This document shows positions 35,669 to 44,276 of a stretch of 64,000 nt of DNA, piece by piece. Position 1 is the stretch's first letter. The number at the start of each line of letters is the position of its first letter. Location: positions 496,001-560,000 of the forward strand of contig NZ_CP077092.1 in the NCBI RefSeq assembly GCF_014268585.2, read 5' to 3'. The notes beneath the pieces are model-generated. The model did no database searches and had not been told where the DNA came from. It saw only the letters and a program-made list of their open reading frames with translations. Source of the stretch: Pseudomonas iranensis. Lineage in GTDB: Bacteria; Pseudomonadota; Gammaproteobacteria; Pseudomonadales; Pseudomonadaceae. The position numbers and the translations under genes were made by a program.

Positions 35669-36381
35669 ATGAAAGGTCCGGCAGCGCGCCGCTGATGGCG
35701 ACTCATCAGCCGTCGCGCACGTTTGCCGAAGCCAGCCCGGTGGTCGCCGGGTATTTCACCGTGTCGTTTGTCTTCGGGCTGATGGCGGTCAACGCCGGCC
35801 TGCCGATGTGGCTGCCGGTGGCGATGTGCTTGTTTGTCTATGCCGGCGCTTCGCAATTCGCCGCGCTGGCGCTGATCTCCAGCGGTGCGTCGCTGACCAC
35901 CATTGTGCTGACCACGTTTCTGATCAATGCGCGGCACATGCTGATGTCGGTGTACATGGCCAAAGCCCTGCGTGCATTGGGCTTGAGCCGCATGGAGCGT
36001 TGGGCTTACGCCGGTGGCCTGACCGATGAATCCTTCGCCTTTCATAGCGTCAAGCTCGGCACGGGCGCACCGGTCAACGTGCGTTACCTGATTGGTTTCA
36101 ATCTGTTCTGCCACACCTCGTGGGTGCTCGGCGGTTTGCTCGGTGCGGTCTGCGCGCAGTACGCGGCGCACTTGATCAAATATCAGCTCGATTACGCGCT
36201 GACGGCGATGATGCTCTACGTGCTGGTCTCGCTGTGCAACACGCGTAACAAATTGATTGCGGCCGCTGCTGCCGTGGTCTGCATGGGCGCGCTGAGCCTG
36301 ATCGGCAGTTCGCCCTTCAACGTATTTATCGCCACGTTTGTGGGCTGCGGAGTGGGTGTATGCCTGACCAAACGTTCCTGA
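35665..36381 (+). CDS. azlC: AzlC-family branched-chain amino acid exporter, large subunit
   Basis: A 238-residue membrane protein with about six to eight hydrophobic segments. Strings GASQFAALALISSGAS and NARHMLMSVYMAKAL are typical of AzlC/YgaZ. It works with the small AzlD/YgaH subunit encoded next, with a 22-base overlap. Together they export branched-chain or related amino acids. Confidence 0.9.
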   Translation: MNERSGSAPLMATHQPSRTFAEASPVVAGYFTVSFVFGLMAVNAGLPMWLPVAMCLFVYAGASQFAALALISSGASLTTIVLTTFLINARHMLMSVYMAKALRALGLSRMERWAYAGGLTDESFAFHSVKLGTGAPVNVRYLIGFNLFCHTSWVLGGLLGAVCAQYAAHLIKYQLDYALTAMMLYVLVSLCNTRNKLIAAAAAVVCMGALSLIGSSPFNVFIATFVGCGVGVCLTKRS

Positions 36382-36677
36382 TTCTGGTGGTGGTGCTGAT
36401 GATGGCGGTGACCTTCCTGCCGCGCGCCTTGCCGCTGCAGATCAACACCGAACACTGGCCGCCGTTCGTGGCGCGCGCACTGGAATATCTGCCGGTGGCG
36501 ATCGTCGCTGCGATCAGCCTCACGCCCCTGTTGATCAAGGACCGGCAAATTCAGCTCGATCGCCCGGAATTCTATGCCGCGATTCCGACGTTGCTATGTG
36601 CGTATTTCAGCAAAAACCTCTTTCTCAGTGTGGCGGTGGGGACGGCTGCGTACATTGCGCTCGGCTCGTTCATGTAG
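36360..36677 (+). CDS. azlD: AzlD-family small exporter subunit
   Basis: A 105-residue protein with three or four membrane segments. TFLPRALPLQ near the N-terminus is the AzlD hallmark. Its ATG lies inside the end of azlC. The last 84 bases overlap the 3' end of the converging LysR gene. Confidence 0.9.
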   Translation: MPDQTFLILVVVLMMAVTFLPRALPLQINTEHWPPFVARALEYLPVAIVAAISLTPLLIKDRQIQLDRPEFYAAIPTLLCAYFSKNLFLSVAVGTAAYIALGSFM

Positions 36678-37520
36678 CGGCAGATCAACGACGTCGTTCA
36701 GCGCCTGGTGGGACAACTCCGGGTTGTTTACCGCCAGCCGGACTTCGAGGAAATCCTCGAAACCGGGAAAAATCGTCAGTCCGTTCTTCTGCGCCGCTTC
36801 ACGCGAGACCATGCCGACCGCATCCATCTGCGTGATCAACGACAGCGTCAGGGTTTCGCTGCAGGAATAGACCATGCGCTGGCCGTTCTCGTGATTGCCC
36901 AGTCCGGCGTCGAGAAAGCGCAGAAAACTGTGGGAATATGGACAATCTTCCGCAGGACGCACCTGAAACTTGTTGCCCAGCAAGGTCAGCGGATCGTTTT
37001 CCTGACCGCAATGCGCACCGACCACCTGCACCTGCACATCCGGCAGGACGATGCTCGGCAGCCCCGGCCGCTGCGGGCCGATCAGCACGGCAAGGTCGAA
37101 ATCTTCATTCTTCAGCTTGCTGAGGTTTTCCATCGACTCGGCGTAGCTGAACTCCATCTGATAATCGGGAAACACCTCGATCAGGCGTCCGATCATGCGT
37201 CGGTTGAAATCAGGCGACAGGGTGTTGTTCAACGCCACTTTCAACGTGCGCTGCCCGGGCACCTTCAGCGCCTCGACCTTTTCTTCCATCTGTCGCGTGG
37301 CGATCAACACTTTGTCGATGTAAGGCGTGAGCTCCGTGCCTTGCGGCGTCAGCGTCAGGCCCTTGTTGGAACGGCGAAACAAGCGGAAACCGAACTGCTC
37401 TTCGACCTTGTTCAACTGTGCGGCCAACGCCTGCACGGTCAGGCACGAATGCTCGGCTGCGGCCGACAACGAGCCGGTCTGCACGATGCGCATGAGGTTG
37501 CGTAAGGTTCTGCTATCCAT
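36594..37520 (-). CDS. LysR-family transcriptional regulator
   Basis: A 308-residue regulator. The N-terminal HTH contains TGSLSAAAEHSCLTVQALAAQ followed by the FGFRLFRRSNKGLTLT wing. The effector domain follows. The last 28 codons run antisense through the end of azlD; this tail (HERAERNVRSRPHRHTEKE) is basic and may be a read-through extension. It may regulate the converging azlCD operon, but no operator is visible. Confidence 0.82.
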   Translation of the reverse strand: MDSRTLRNLMRIVQTGSLSAAAEHSCLTVQALAAQLNKVEEQFGFRLFRRSNKGLTLTPQGTELTPYIDKVLIATRQMEEKVEALKVPGQRTLKVALNNTLSPDFNRRMIGRLIEVFPDYQMEFSYAESMENLSKLKNEDFDLAVLIGPQRPGLPSIVLPDVQVQVVGAHCGQENDPLTLLGNKFQVRPAEDCPYSHSFLRFLDAGLGNHENGQRMVYSCSETLTLSLITQMDAVGMVSREAAQKNGLTIFPGFEDFLEVRLAVNNPELSHQALNDVVDLPLHERAERNVRSRPHRHTEKEVFAEIRT

Positions 37521-37988
37521 GGGTAATGCCCTCTGAAGTGGGCTGGGTATTGTTGTGTACGAAACGACCGAAACGGCGCCATATGCCGGCTATATTCCTG
37601 CACCTGAGCATAGTTGTCGCGGATTTAGTAGCGAATTGATTTCCCCGCCGATGGCTGGAGGCTGACAGAGGATCGGGGTTTTTGGTGAAGTGGGGGTGAT
37701 GAAGGTCAAAAAAGTGCGTGGTTTTGGTGCGCGGGGAGATTCTTTTCGAAGAGAAACAGCTTACATCTTCCTAGCTTTTTGCCTGCGTCATACGCAGATA
37801 GCTCTCGGGTAAAGTAACGATTTAGCTGATAGCGCCCAACAGTCAAAGGAGATGAAATGGATGTCTGGCATGCGAGCCATGGTGGTACATAACCACCTAT
37901 CAACTTCGCGTTGACCGACGAAGATCACTCCGAACACAATGCAGAGGTAGCGCTGATGTAGCTACAAAACCACGATGAGGTAATTGAA
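37521..37988. other. Intergenic region before the toxin-antitoxin island
   Basis: 468 bases without a supported gene. A strong AAAGGAG site precedes an 11-codon frame (MDVWHASHGGT, 37857-37892), which may be the stub of a lost gene. Base composition falls towards AT compared with the LysR gene. The RelB-like antitoxin begins directly afterwards. Confidence 0.5.
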
Positions 37989-38279
37989 ATGGCTGCACTC
38001 CTGAAAACTACCGATGTGCGCTGCCGCATTGATGAGGATTTGAAAGCGCGTGCCACTGAAGTCTTGAACGCTTGCGGGCTGAGCATTAGTGACGCCATGC
38101 GACTTTTTCTGCGACAGGTTGTTGCTACTCAGGGGCTTCCCTTCGAAGTGCGAGTCCCATCGGAGAAGACGGCCCGCGCAATGATGGAAGCACGAGAAAT
38201 CCGTCAGCGTTTCGACTCGATAGACGACATGCTGAGGAATGCTGATGGCGAAACAGGAGAAAACACAAAAACGCGCTGA
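37989..38279 (+). CDS. RelB/DinJ-family antitoxin
   Basis: A 96-residue ribbon-helix-helix antitoxin. The N-terminus VRCRIDEDLKARATEVL and ISDAMRLFLRQVVATQGLPFEV are the RelB/DinJ signature. The C-terminal tail (about 55-96) is charged and should wrap the toxin. The toxin gene starts about 35 bases before its stop. It probably autoregulates, as the family does. Confidence 0.9.
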   Translation: MAALLKTTDVRCRIDEDLKARATEVLNACGLSISDAMRLFLRQVVATQGLPFEVRVPSEKTARAMMEAREIRQRFDSIDDMLRNADGETGENTKTR

Positions 38280-38559
38280 TCGACCTAAACAGTGTGCACA
38301 GACTTCTGAATTCAAGAAGTCTTGGGATCGTTATAACCGTGCCGGAAGGCGAGATATGAACGACGTTCGGAAGGTGATGGCAATGTTGTTCCTGGGGCAG
38401 CAGTTACCGGCAGAATATCTGGATCATGCGCTGACTGGAGATTGGTCTGGATTCCGCGAGTGTCATATCGGTGGCGATTTTCTGATGGTTTACGAGAACA
38501 CACGTCCAGACCTGATCACGTTCGTGGATGTAGGGAGTCATTCAGAACTGTTTCAATAG
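38245..38559 (+). CDS. YafQ/RelE-type mRNA interferase toxin
   Basis: A 104-residue toxin of the RelE superfamily, closest in look to YafQ. The core FKKSWDRYNRAGRRDM, then HALTGDWSGFRECHIGGDFLMVY and the catalytic-region ending FVDVGSHSELF are typical. A basic N-terminal extension of about 20 residues (KQEKTQKRADRPKQ) is longer than in YafQ. ATG 38245 fits GAGG seven bases upstream better than the ATG two codons earlier. Encoded just after, and overlapping, its RelB-like antitoxin. Confidence 0.88.
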   Translation: MAKQEKTQKRADRPKQCAQTSEFKKSWDRYNRAGRRDMNDVRKVMAMLFLGQQLPAEYLDHALTGDWSGFRECHIGGDFLMVYENTRPDLITFVDVGSHSELFQ

Positions 38560-38696
38560 CGCAGAAATACGTAAGTCGGCTTAACTCCGGCTTCTGTGCG
38601 TTTGATTGTTACGATTAGTTCGTTTATGTATCAAAATACTAAAAAATTACAGTTATGTACTAGTCTTCAGCTAAGACAAAAAATCAGGAGGCGTCT

Positions 38697-39104
38697 ATGC
38701 CTACCTCATCCCCAGCTCTCACCCCACGCGAACAACTCGACGCCCCCGAAGCCGGCCGGGTTGCGCTGAAGTTCTTCTTCAGCCTCATGGAGCATTGGGG
38801 CTGTAGCGCCGAGCAACAACGCACCCTGCTCGGTGGAGTCGGCAACACCACATTCTATAAATACAAACACCTGCCAAACACACGCTTGCCCCATGACACC
38901 CTCGAGCGCATCTCTTATCTGATGGGCATTCACAAGGCGCTGAGCATCATCTTCAGCAATAGCCGCGAGCGCGCTTACAAGTGGGTCAGCAGCCCCAATA
39001 CGGCGGCACCGTTCAATGGCAAAACCGCGCTGGACTACATGCTGGCGGGCCGGGTGGTCGATATCGCCGATGTACGCCGCTACCTCGACGGAGTGCGCGG
39101 TTGA
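38697..39104 (+). CDS. Xre/MbcA/ParS-type antitoxin (DUF2384)
   Basis: A 135-residue antitoxin. The N-terminal half (FSLMEHWGCSAEQQRTLLGGVGNTTFYKYK) is the Xre-like helical DNA-binding part, and the C-terminal half contains AAPFNGKTALDYMLAGRVVDIADVRRYLDGVRG, the DUF2384 toxin-binding region. It follows an AGGAGG site. Its stop overlaps the TTG start of the RES-domain toxin. Confidence 0.9.
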   Translation: MPTSSPALTPREQLDAPEAGRVALKFFFSLMEHWGCSAEQQRTLLGGVGNTTFYKYKHLPNTRLPHDTLERISYLMGIHKALSIIFSNSRERAYKWVSSPNTAAPFNGKTALDYMLAGRVVDIADVRRYLDGVRG

Positions 39105-39781
39105 AAGCGCCGGCGCCGGTGGATGTGCCATGGCCGCGGGCGTATCGCATCGTCAACAGCAGCTTCCCGCCGATTGCACTGTTCGAAGATGTCCTCGATC
39201 CGGAGGATCTTGAAGTTGCCTACGCCATCGAAGCGCTGACCAACGATCGCCTGATCGAACAGGCCGGCGTACTGGCCCGCGTACGTCCCGAAGATCGCCT
39301 GTCCGGCCCCGGTTCCAGCCCGGTGATGGCCGCGTTCACTCATGTCGGCAAACGCAGCCGTTTCAGTGACGGCACCTTCGGCGTCTATTACGCCGCCAGC
39401 AGCCAGGCGGCGGCGATCGCCGAAACCTGTTTTCACCAGGAACGTTTTCTTGCTGCGACTCAGGAAGCTGATCTTGAGTTGACCATGCGCACTTACGTCA
39501 ATCGGGTGATCAAGCCGTTGCATGATGTTCGCCAAGGCTTCGAACATTTGCATCAGCCCGATCCGCAAGCCTATGGGCCATCGCAGGTATTTGCGCGACA
39601 GTTGCGCGATAGTGAATCGTGGGGCTTGCTCTATAACAGCGTGCGGTTGCCCGGGCATGAATGCGTTGCGGCGTTTCGGCCGCCGGCGGTATCGATTCCG
39701 AAGCAGGGCAAGCATTTGCGCTATGTCTGGAGTGCAAGTGAGGGCAGAATTTCGTTTGTATTCGAGATCAGTCAGGTCTGA
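39101..39781 (+). CDS. RES-domain toxin
   Basis: A 226-residue RES-family protein, whose characterised members deplete NAD+. The conserved Arg (AYRIVNS), Tyr (FGVYYAASS) and Glu (AAIAETCFH) around residues 16-110 and the later Ser are seen. The start is a TTG overlapping the antitoxin stop (TTGA); no better in-frame start exists near the domain. It is the partner of the Xre/DUF2384 antitoxin upstream. It converges with, and overlaps by ten bases, the MptE-like gene. Confidence 0.87.
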   Translation: MKAPAPVDVPWPRAYRIVNSSFPPIALFEDVLDPEDLEVAYAIEALTNDRLIEQAGVLARVRPEDRLSGPGSSPVMAAFTHVGKRSRFSDGTFGVYYAASSQAAAIAETCFHQERFLAATQEADLELTMRTYVNRVIKPLHDVRQGFEHLHQPDPQAYGPSQVFARQLRDSESWGLLYNSVRLPGHECVAAFRPPAVSIPKQGKHLRYVWSASEGRISFVFEISQV

Positions 39782-40566
39782 ATTATCGCTTTGACTTCGT
39801 CGAGCGTTGTGACGGGAATGACGCTGGATGGAATTCGCGAAGAGGGCGACAAGTTGTAAACGGCAAATTTACGGTCGATGACTTTGTTGGACATGAGTTT
39901 CAGAGATGGAAGAATTCTGGAATGAAAATGCTGATCCAGACCGCACGGCGAGATAGAGCTTCCATCAGTCTCGTAAAAGCGCCCGGCCGACTGGTTCATA
40001 TCCGCTCCCACCAAAATCACCTTGGAAAAACCCGCGTGATAGGCAAGTTGGAGTGCGAGATACAAGACTGTGCGGGCATCAAAAAAACCATGGGCGAGGT
40101 TTTTGCTGAATCCGATACTGCGGTTTCGGCTTCCCAGAACAGCGCGATTCCGCACGAGATCCTTGTCGTTGCGCAGTAGCCATTCAGTAAGGGTCGGCTT
40201 GGGCGCTTTCTTCAGAAGATAGAGATCACCTGTCGGTTCAACGGCGAGTTCCTGGGCCTGGCGAGCCCAGAGAGCTACTCGCTGACTGGTGCGCATTGCA
40301 TAGGCAAACAGTTCAGGCTGTTGTAGCGAAAAACTGGTGTCGGTGCATGCATAGAAGAACGGCTTTATGCCTGTTCCCGTGAACATGGATATCGCGCCGT
40401 TCACCGTGATCATCGGGATGTCGGCGAACTGTTCAATGGGAAAGTCCTTCGCGGAGTTGCCCGACGCGATAATGAATACAGCGCCTTGAGCAATGTTTCG
40501 ACAGTCAGAAAAGTCCCTGATTTGCGAACGTGCGGAGCCATTTGGCGTTTCTGATGTTGAGTTCAT
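39772..40566 (-). CDS. MptE/DUF115-like protein, possible LPS core biosynthesis
   Basis: About 264 residues if begun at MNSTSETPN; the frame stays open 24 codons further upstream without a good ribosome site. The fold region FIIASGNSAKDFPIEQF, followed by ITVNGAIS and later KVILVGADMNQSAGRFYE, resembles the MptE-like/DUF115 glycosyltransferase-related family and proteins annotated as lipopolysaccharide core biosynthesis. No signal peptide or membrane segment. Lying among toxin-antitoxin genes, it may be a surface-modification cargo gene. Confidence 0.6.
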   Translation of the reverse strand: MNSTSETPNGSARSQIRDFSDCRNIAQGAVFIIASGNSAKDFPIEQFADIPMITVNGAISMFTGTGIKPFFYACTDTSFSLQQPELFAYAMRTSQRVALWARQAQELAVEPTGDLYLLKKAPKPTLTEWLLRNDKDLVRNRAVLGSRNRSIGFSKNLAHGFFDARTVLYLALQLAYHAGFSKVILVGADMNQSAGRFYETDGSSISPCGLDQHFHSRILPSLKLMSNKVIDRKFAVYNLSPSSRIPSSVIPVTTLDEVKAIIQT

Positions 40567-40794
40567 CGATGGTCTCTTGGTCCATGTCATGCATTCAGTC
40601 CGTTGTGCTGACGTGATGAAGCGAGATGACTCTTCCACAGCGCCGCGCTTTGTAAGTGAGTGTTGCGCTCGGCGTTAGTTCCCAGTTGGCTGCTGGGCAG
40701 CCGATGCGTTGGCCAAGAACGCTCCAGTGGCTGGCGGGTTATCTGGATAGATGCAGGAGGGAAGTCGGGCATGTTTTCGGCAGGCCTGAAACGC

Positions 40795-40822
40795 AAAAAG
40801 CCCTCGCATCAACGAGGGCTTC
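40795..40822 (-). terminator. Leftward intrinsic terminator
   Basis: On the minus strand, stem AAGCCCTCG/CGAGGGCTT is followed by TTTTT. No leftward gene is evident directly upstream of it; it may catch read-through from the tRNA-Thr transcript. Confidence 0.65.
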
Positions 40823-40824
40823 AT

Positions 40825-41025
40825 ATGCAGGTTTACATCAATGGTTCTGAAGCGCGCGCCAAGGTGGGGGGTTCACAAAGTGCGTTCGCCAAACTGATCG
40901 GTGTAAGTCTGCGGACTTTGCAGGATGGGGAACAGGGGCGCAGGCAGCCGACGGGTGCAACGCAGACTCTCTTGCGGGTCGCAAGTCAGCATCCTGAGGC
41001 GTTGCGGGATTTGTATCCTGCCTGA
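40825..41025 (+). pseudogene. Truncated HigA-type antitoxin remnant
   Basis: 66 codons matching only the C-terminal HTH half of HigA-like Xre antitoxins: GSQSAFAKLIGVSLRTLQ, then EQGRRQPTGATQTLLRVAS and HPEALRDLY. The usual 30-40 N-terminal residues and a toxin gene are missing. The Trp in the common NWEQGRR motif is replaced (DGEQGRR). A frame runs open upstream, but its translation is unlike the family and crosses a terminator. Confidence 0.65.
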
Positions 41026-41062
41026 TCCCCATAGTTGACTTCTTGGCTGACTCAGAAATAAC

Positions 41063-41092
41063 AAAGCCCCTGCATTTCTGCAGGGGCTTTAT
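41063..41092. terminator. Terminator of tRNA-Thr
   Basis: Stem AAAGCCCCTGCA/TGCAGGGGCTTT with a four-base loop, right after the tRNA 3' end on the minus strand. T-rich sequence lies on both sides. Confidence 0.85.
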
Positions 41093-41098
41093 TTTGTA

Positions 41099-41174
<76 letters not shown>

Positions 41175-41601
41175 GTGTGGGCGACGATTATAGCGATTGG
41201 GTAGATCCTGTAAACCCCTGAATTCAGACTATTTTTGCATTCCGGAAAAATCAGGCCCTGCGCAAATTAATGCGCAGCTTTTGTACCTCAAGCGCAGTAA
41301 GGCATTTATGCAGGGCGTACGGTTGAGTCTGGGCTTTCGGGACCCTGCAGTTATTCACTCGGCTAGCCCAATATTCGTCGGTTATGTCGTTTTGATTGGC
41401 AGCTTATGCACAACTGAGGGGCGCGAGGACTGCTTGGGCGAGGTTTTGTGAAGCCATTCTCATCTTGTTCGCAAATCCCTGTTTTACCGGTTTTTATTTA
41501 TGTGAGCAAAAAATGACCAGTGCTGTTAAGGCGACGAAACATGCGCAGATATTGGATCCACGGAAAATCCATCAACAGAGTTATCCACAGGCTGTAGCGT
41601 T
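41175..41601. other. Gene-free region upstream of tRNA-Thr
   Basis: About 430 bases without a supported gene. It must contain the leftward promoter of tRNA-Thr. The part nearest the methyltransferase is AT-rich and has CAGAGTTATCCACAGGC, a DnaA-box-like TTATCCACA on the + strand. Confidence 0.45.
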
Positions 41602-42837
41602 TTAAGCGCGTTCGGCGAGCAGCAGTAAGTTACGCGGCGTGAGGCAGGCGTCGCAAAAGGTGCCGAGGCGTACGACGTATCCCTGTTCTGCGAGGAAAAG
41701 TGCCCGATCCAGATTCAGCCAAAGCTCCAGCGGTCGTCGGAACAAACCGCGAAGCAATTCCAGGTTGCGCACTTCGGCCAACCGCTGCCAACCGGCGGCT
41801 TCGAGTGTCGACCAATCTAGCGGGCCGACTGTGGATAACTCTTTGAGCACAGCCAGATCGCGACAGTAATCAGCGAACGGTTTGTCCAGCCAGGCGCTGG
41901 GCAGGGAGGGCGTTGGCAGGTATTCATCGACGCCGCGCACTTGCCGTTGCAGCAGGTCGAAAGCCAGGCGACGAGCCATCGAGGTGTCGCGCTGACGTCG
42001 GACGCGCGCACCGGCGGTGACGGTTTCGCTCATCGGCAACGCCAGATCTTCCAGCGACAGGTGTAGGAGTGATACCGATCCTGCGCAGGACAAGGCCTGA
42101 TATTCGTTACGACTGATGCGGTTGAAGCAGCAGGGCGCAATCGCCATTTGCTGGCAACCTGCGGCACTGGCCAGTTGCATCAAGCGCACATGCAGATCAC
42201 CGCAGGCGTGGAGGGCGACGGGGGTGTGGGCGGCGTTCAATACGGCCGGGGCGTCTGCCGCGAGTACATCCTGTTCGACATGCAGGGCGTGCAAGTGATG
42301 ACGCTGACTCAGTGACTGGCCGCTGGCGACCAAGAAAGGATCGTATTCAACGCAAGTCAATTGTTGCCCGTCACCCAACAGGCGCCGTCCCAGATGCCCT
42401 TTGCCGGAGCACCAGTCCAGCCAATGCGTCGGCTGCGAGGCAAAGGACAAGCGACCGGCAAACGCCTCGATCTGCTGCCACTTGCGCCCGGGCACATCGA
42501 CATTCAAGCGATGCCCGGCAGCCTTAAACGCATGCCCCGGAAACTCACCGACCGCACTCAACTCTGCCGACAACTTCGCCAATGAAGCGAACGGCTCTGG
42601 CGCATCGACAAGATCAGCAGGATGGTTATGCGCGCGTTCTGCATCTTCCAGCGACCGCCCGCGTAGCCACGCAGACAGCTCCGGGTAGGACGCTTCCCAT
42701 GGAAGTTGTAGGTGAGTGAACGGTCGAGGTTTCCACAGCGCCTGATGCTCAATCAAAAAAGCATCCAGCGCGGTGAAGCGGGCGAGTAGAGCCTCGCCCG
42801 TCAGCACGTGGGAAGTATCAGCGGCCTTGGCAGGCAT
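41602..42837 (-). CDS. SAM-dependent methyltransferase, METTL25-like
   Basis: A 411-residue protein with a methyltransferase domain near residues 120-260. Motif I is WLDWCSGKGHLGRRLL, followed by CVEYDPFLV and LHACGDLH, then IAPCCFNRI. These match the methyltransferase domain found in METTL25-like proteins. The substrate is unknown; RNA is possible. It overlaps the end of the permease gene upstream by 20 bases, so it is the last gene of the amino acid ABC transporter operon. Confidence 0.8.
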   Translation of the reverse strand: MPAKAADTSHVLTGEALLARFTALDAFLIEHQALWKPRPFTHLQLPWEASYPELSAWLRGRSLEDAERAHNHPADLVDAPEPFASLAKLSAELSAVGEFPGHAFKAAGHRLNVDVPGRKWQQIEAFAGRLSFASQPTHWLDWCSGKGHLGRRLLGDGQQLTCVEYDPFLVASGQSLSQRHHLHALHVEQDVLAADAPAVLNAAHTPVALHACGDLHVRLMQLASAAGCQQMAIAPCCFNRISRNEYQALSCAGSVSLLHLSLEDLALPMSETVTAGARVRRQRDTSMARRLAFDLLQRQVRGVDEYLPTPSLPSAWLDKPFADYCRDLAVLKELSTVGPLDWSTLEAAGWQRLAEVRNLELLRGLFRRPLELWLNLDRALFLAEQGYVVRLGTFCDACLTPRNLLLLAERA

Positions 42838-43507
42838 CGACGCGCAGCCAGCGCTCCAGCAGCTTGAAGCCGCGTACCAGCACGTAAGCCATGACCAGAT
42901 AGAACACGCCGGCGGCGAAGAAGATCTCCACCGGCAGATAAGTGCGGGCGATGATCGTGCGGGCCATGCCAGTCAGTTCCAGCAGGGTCACAGTGCTGGC
43001 CAGAGCACTGGCCTTGAGCATCAGGATCACCTCGTTGCTGTAGGCCGGCAGGCCGATGCGCGCGGCACGCGGCAGGATGATGTAGAACATCGCTTTCGGA
43101 CGGGACATGCCCAGGGCTCTTGCGGCTTCGATTTCACCCGGTGGAATCGCCTGAATGGCGCCACGCAGAATCTCGGCGATATACGCGGCTGTGTGCAGGG
43201 TCATGGTCACCGTTGCACACCAGAACGGATCGCGCAGGTACGGCCACAAAGCGCTTTCACGCACGGCGTCGAACTGCGCCAGACCGTAATAGACCAGGAA
43301 CAGCTGCACCAGCAGCGGTGTGCCACGGAAAAAGAAGATGTACGCATAAGGCAGCGAGCGCACGTACCACAGCTTCGAAGATCGGGCGATGCCCAGCGGA
43401 ATCGCCAGCAGCAGACCGGCAATCACGGCGATGGCGACCAGTTCCAGCGTCAGGGTCGCGCCCTGCGCCAGTTTCGGCAGCCACTTGATAATGACTTCCC
43501 AGTTCAT
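42818..43507 (-). CDS. Polar amino acid ABC transporter permease, HisM-like
   Basis: A 229-residue permease with about five membrane segments. The ATPase-contact motif is EIEAARALGMSRPKAMFYIILPRAAR, and IFFFRGTPLLVQLF is the typical HisM/GlnP N-terminal string. It overlaps the partner permease by four bases. Substrate is probably a basic amino acid (histidine, lysine, arginine or ornithine), from similarity of the binding protein. Confidence 0.9.
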   Translation of the reverse strand: MNWEVIIKWLPKLAQGATLTLELVAIAVIAGLLLAIPLGIARSSKLWYVRSLPYAYIFFFRGTPLLVQLFLVYYGLAQFDAVRESALWPYLRDPFWCATVTMTLHTAAYIAEILRGAIQAIPPGEIEAARALGMSRPKAMFYIILPRAARIGLPAYSNEVILMLKASALASTVTLLELTGMARTIIARTYLPVEIFFAAGVFYLVMAYVLVRGFKLLERWLRVDACQGR

Positions 43508-44199
43508 TGCGCGCTCCTCGCAAAGCCGCGAGCGGCGCGTTTTTCCAGCAAGTGCATGCCGGTCATCGCCAGCACCGTCAGGCCGAGGTACATGATGGCG
43601 GCGACCATATAGAAGGTGAACGGTTGTTTCGACACGGTCACACCAATCTGCGCGTGACGCATGATTTCCTCAAGACCGATCACTGAAACCAGCGCGGTGT
43701 CTTTCATCAGGATCATGAACAGATTGCCCAGGCCCGGCAGGGCGATGCGCCACATCTGCGGCATGATCAACCGGGTGAAGATCCGCCACTTCGACAGGCC
43801 CAGGGCCTGGCCCGCCTCACGGTGACCCTTGGGAATGGCAAGCAGGGCGCCACGGAACACTTCCGTGGCGTAGGCGCCGAAGCACAGGCCCAATGCGATC
43901 ACACCGGCGGCAAATGCATTGAGTTGCAGGTCGGGGTTGCCGAAATACTCACCGAGGGCGCGCATCAGGTTGACCGTACCGAAGTAGATCAACAGCACCC
44001 AGAGCAATTCCGGGACGCCGCGCACCAGCGTCGAATAGGTGCCGCCAAGCCATTGCAGCGGCTTGTACGGGGAAGTCTTGGCCAAGGCGCCGAGCAGACC
44101 GAGCACCAGACCCAGGCACAGGGCGGTGAGGGCCAGTTGGACGGTCATCAGCGCGCCAGCGGCGAGCGCCGGGCCGAATCCGTAGAGGTCGATAATCAT
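43504..44199 (-). CDS. Polar amino acid ABC transporter permease, HisQ-like
   Basis: A 231-residue permease. The EAA loop is REAGQALGLSKWRIFTRLIMP; STLVRGVPELLWVLLIYFG is typical of HisQ/AotQ. It forms the heterodimeric channel with the HisM-like protein encoded next. Operon order is ATPase, binding protein, HisQ-like, HisM-like, methyltransferase. Confidence 0.9.
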   Translation of the reverse strand: MIIDLYGFGPALAAGALMTVQLALTALCLGLVLGLLGALAKTSPYKPLQWLGGTYSTLVRGVPELLWVLLIYFGTVNLMRALGEYFGNPDLQLNAFAAGVIALGLCFGAYATEVFRGALLAIPKGHREAGQALGLSKWRIFTRLIMPQMWRIALPGLGNLFMILMKDTALVSVIGLEEIMRHAQIGVTVSKQPFTFYMVAAIMYLGLTVLAMTGMHLLEKRAARGFARSAQ

Positions 44200-44276
44200 G
44201 GGTTTCTGTTCAAATTGCGGCAGGCAAAGTCGGGAGCCGGTGCCGCTTGATCACGGCGCCGGTCCCACAGGTCAGA

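Noticed and set aside
41571..41592. TTATCCACA near 41.58 kb as a replication origin
   Set aside because: A single DnaA-box-like nonamer without a cluster, AT-rich unwinding region or dnaA/gidA/parA neighbours is not evidence of an origin.
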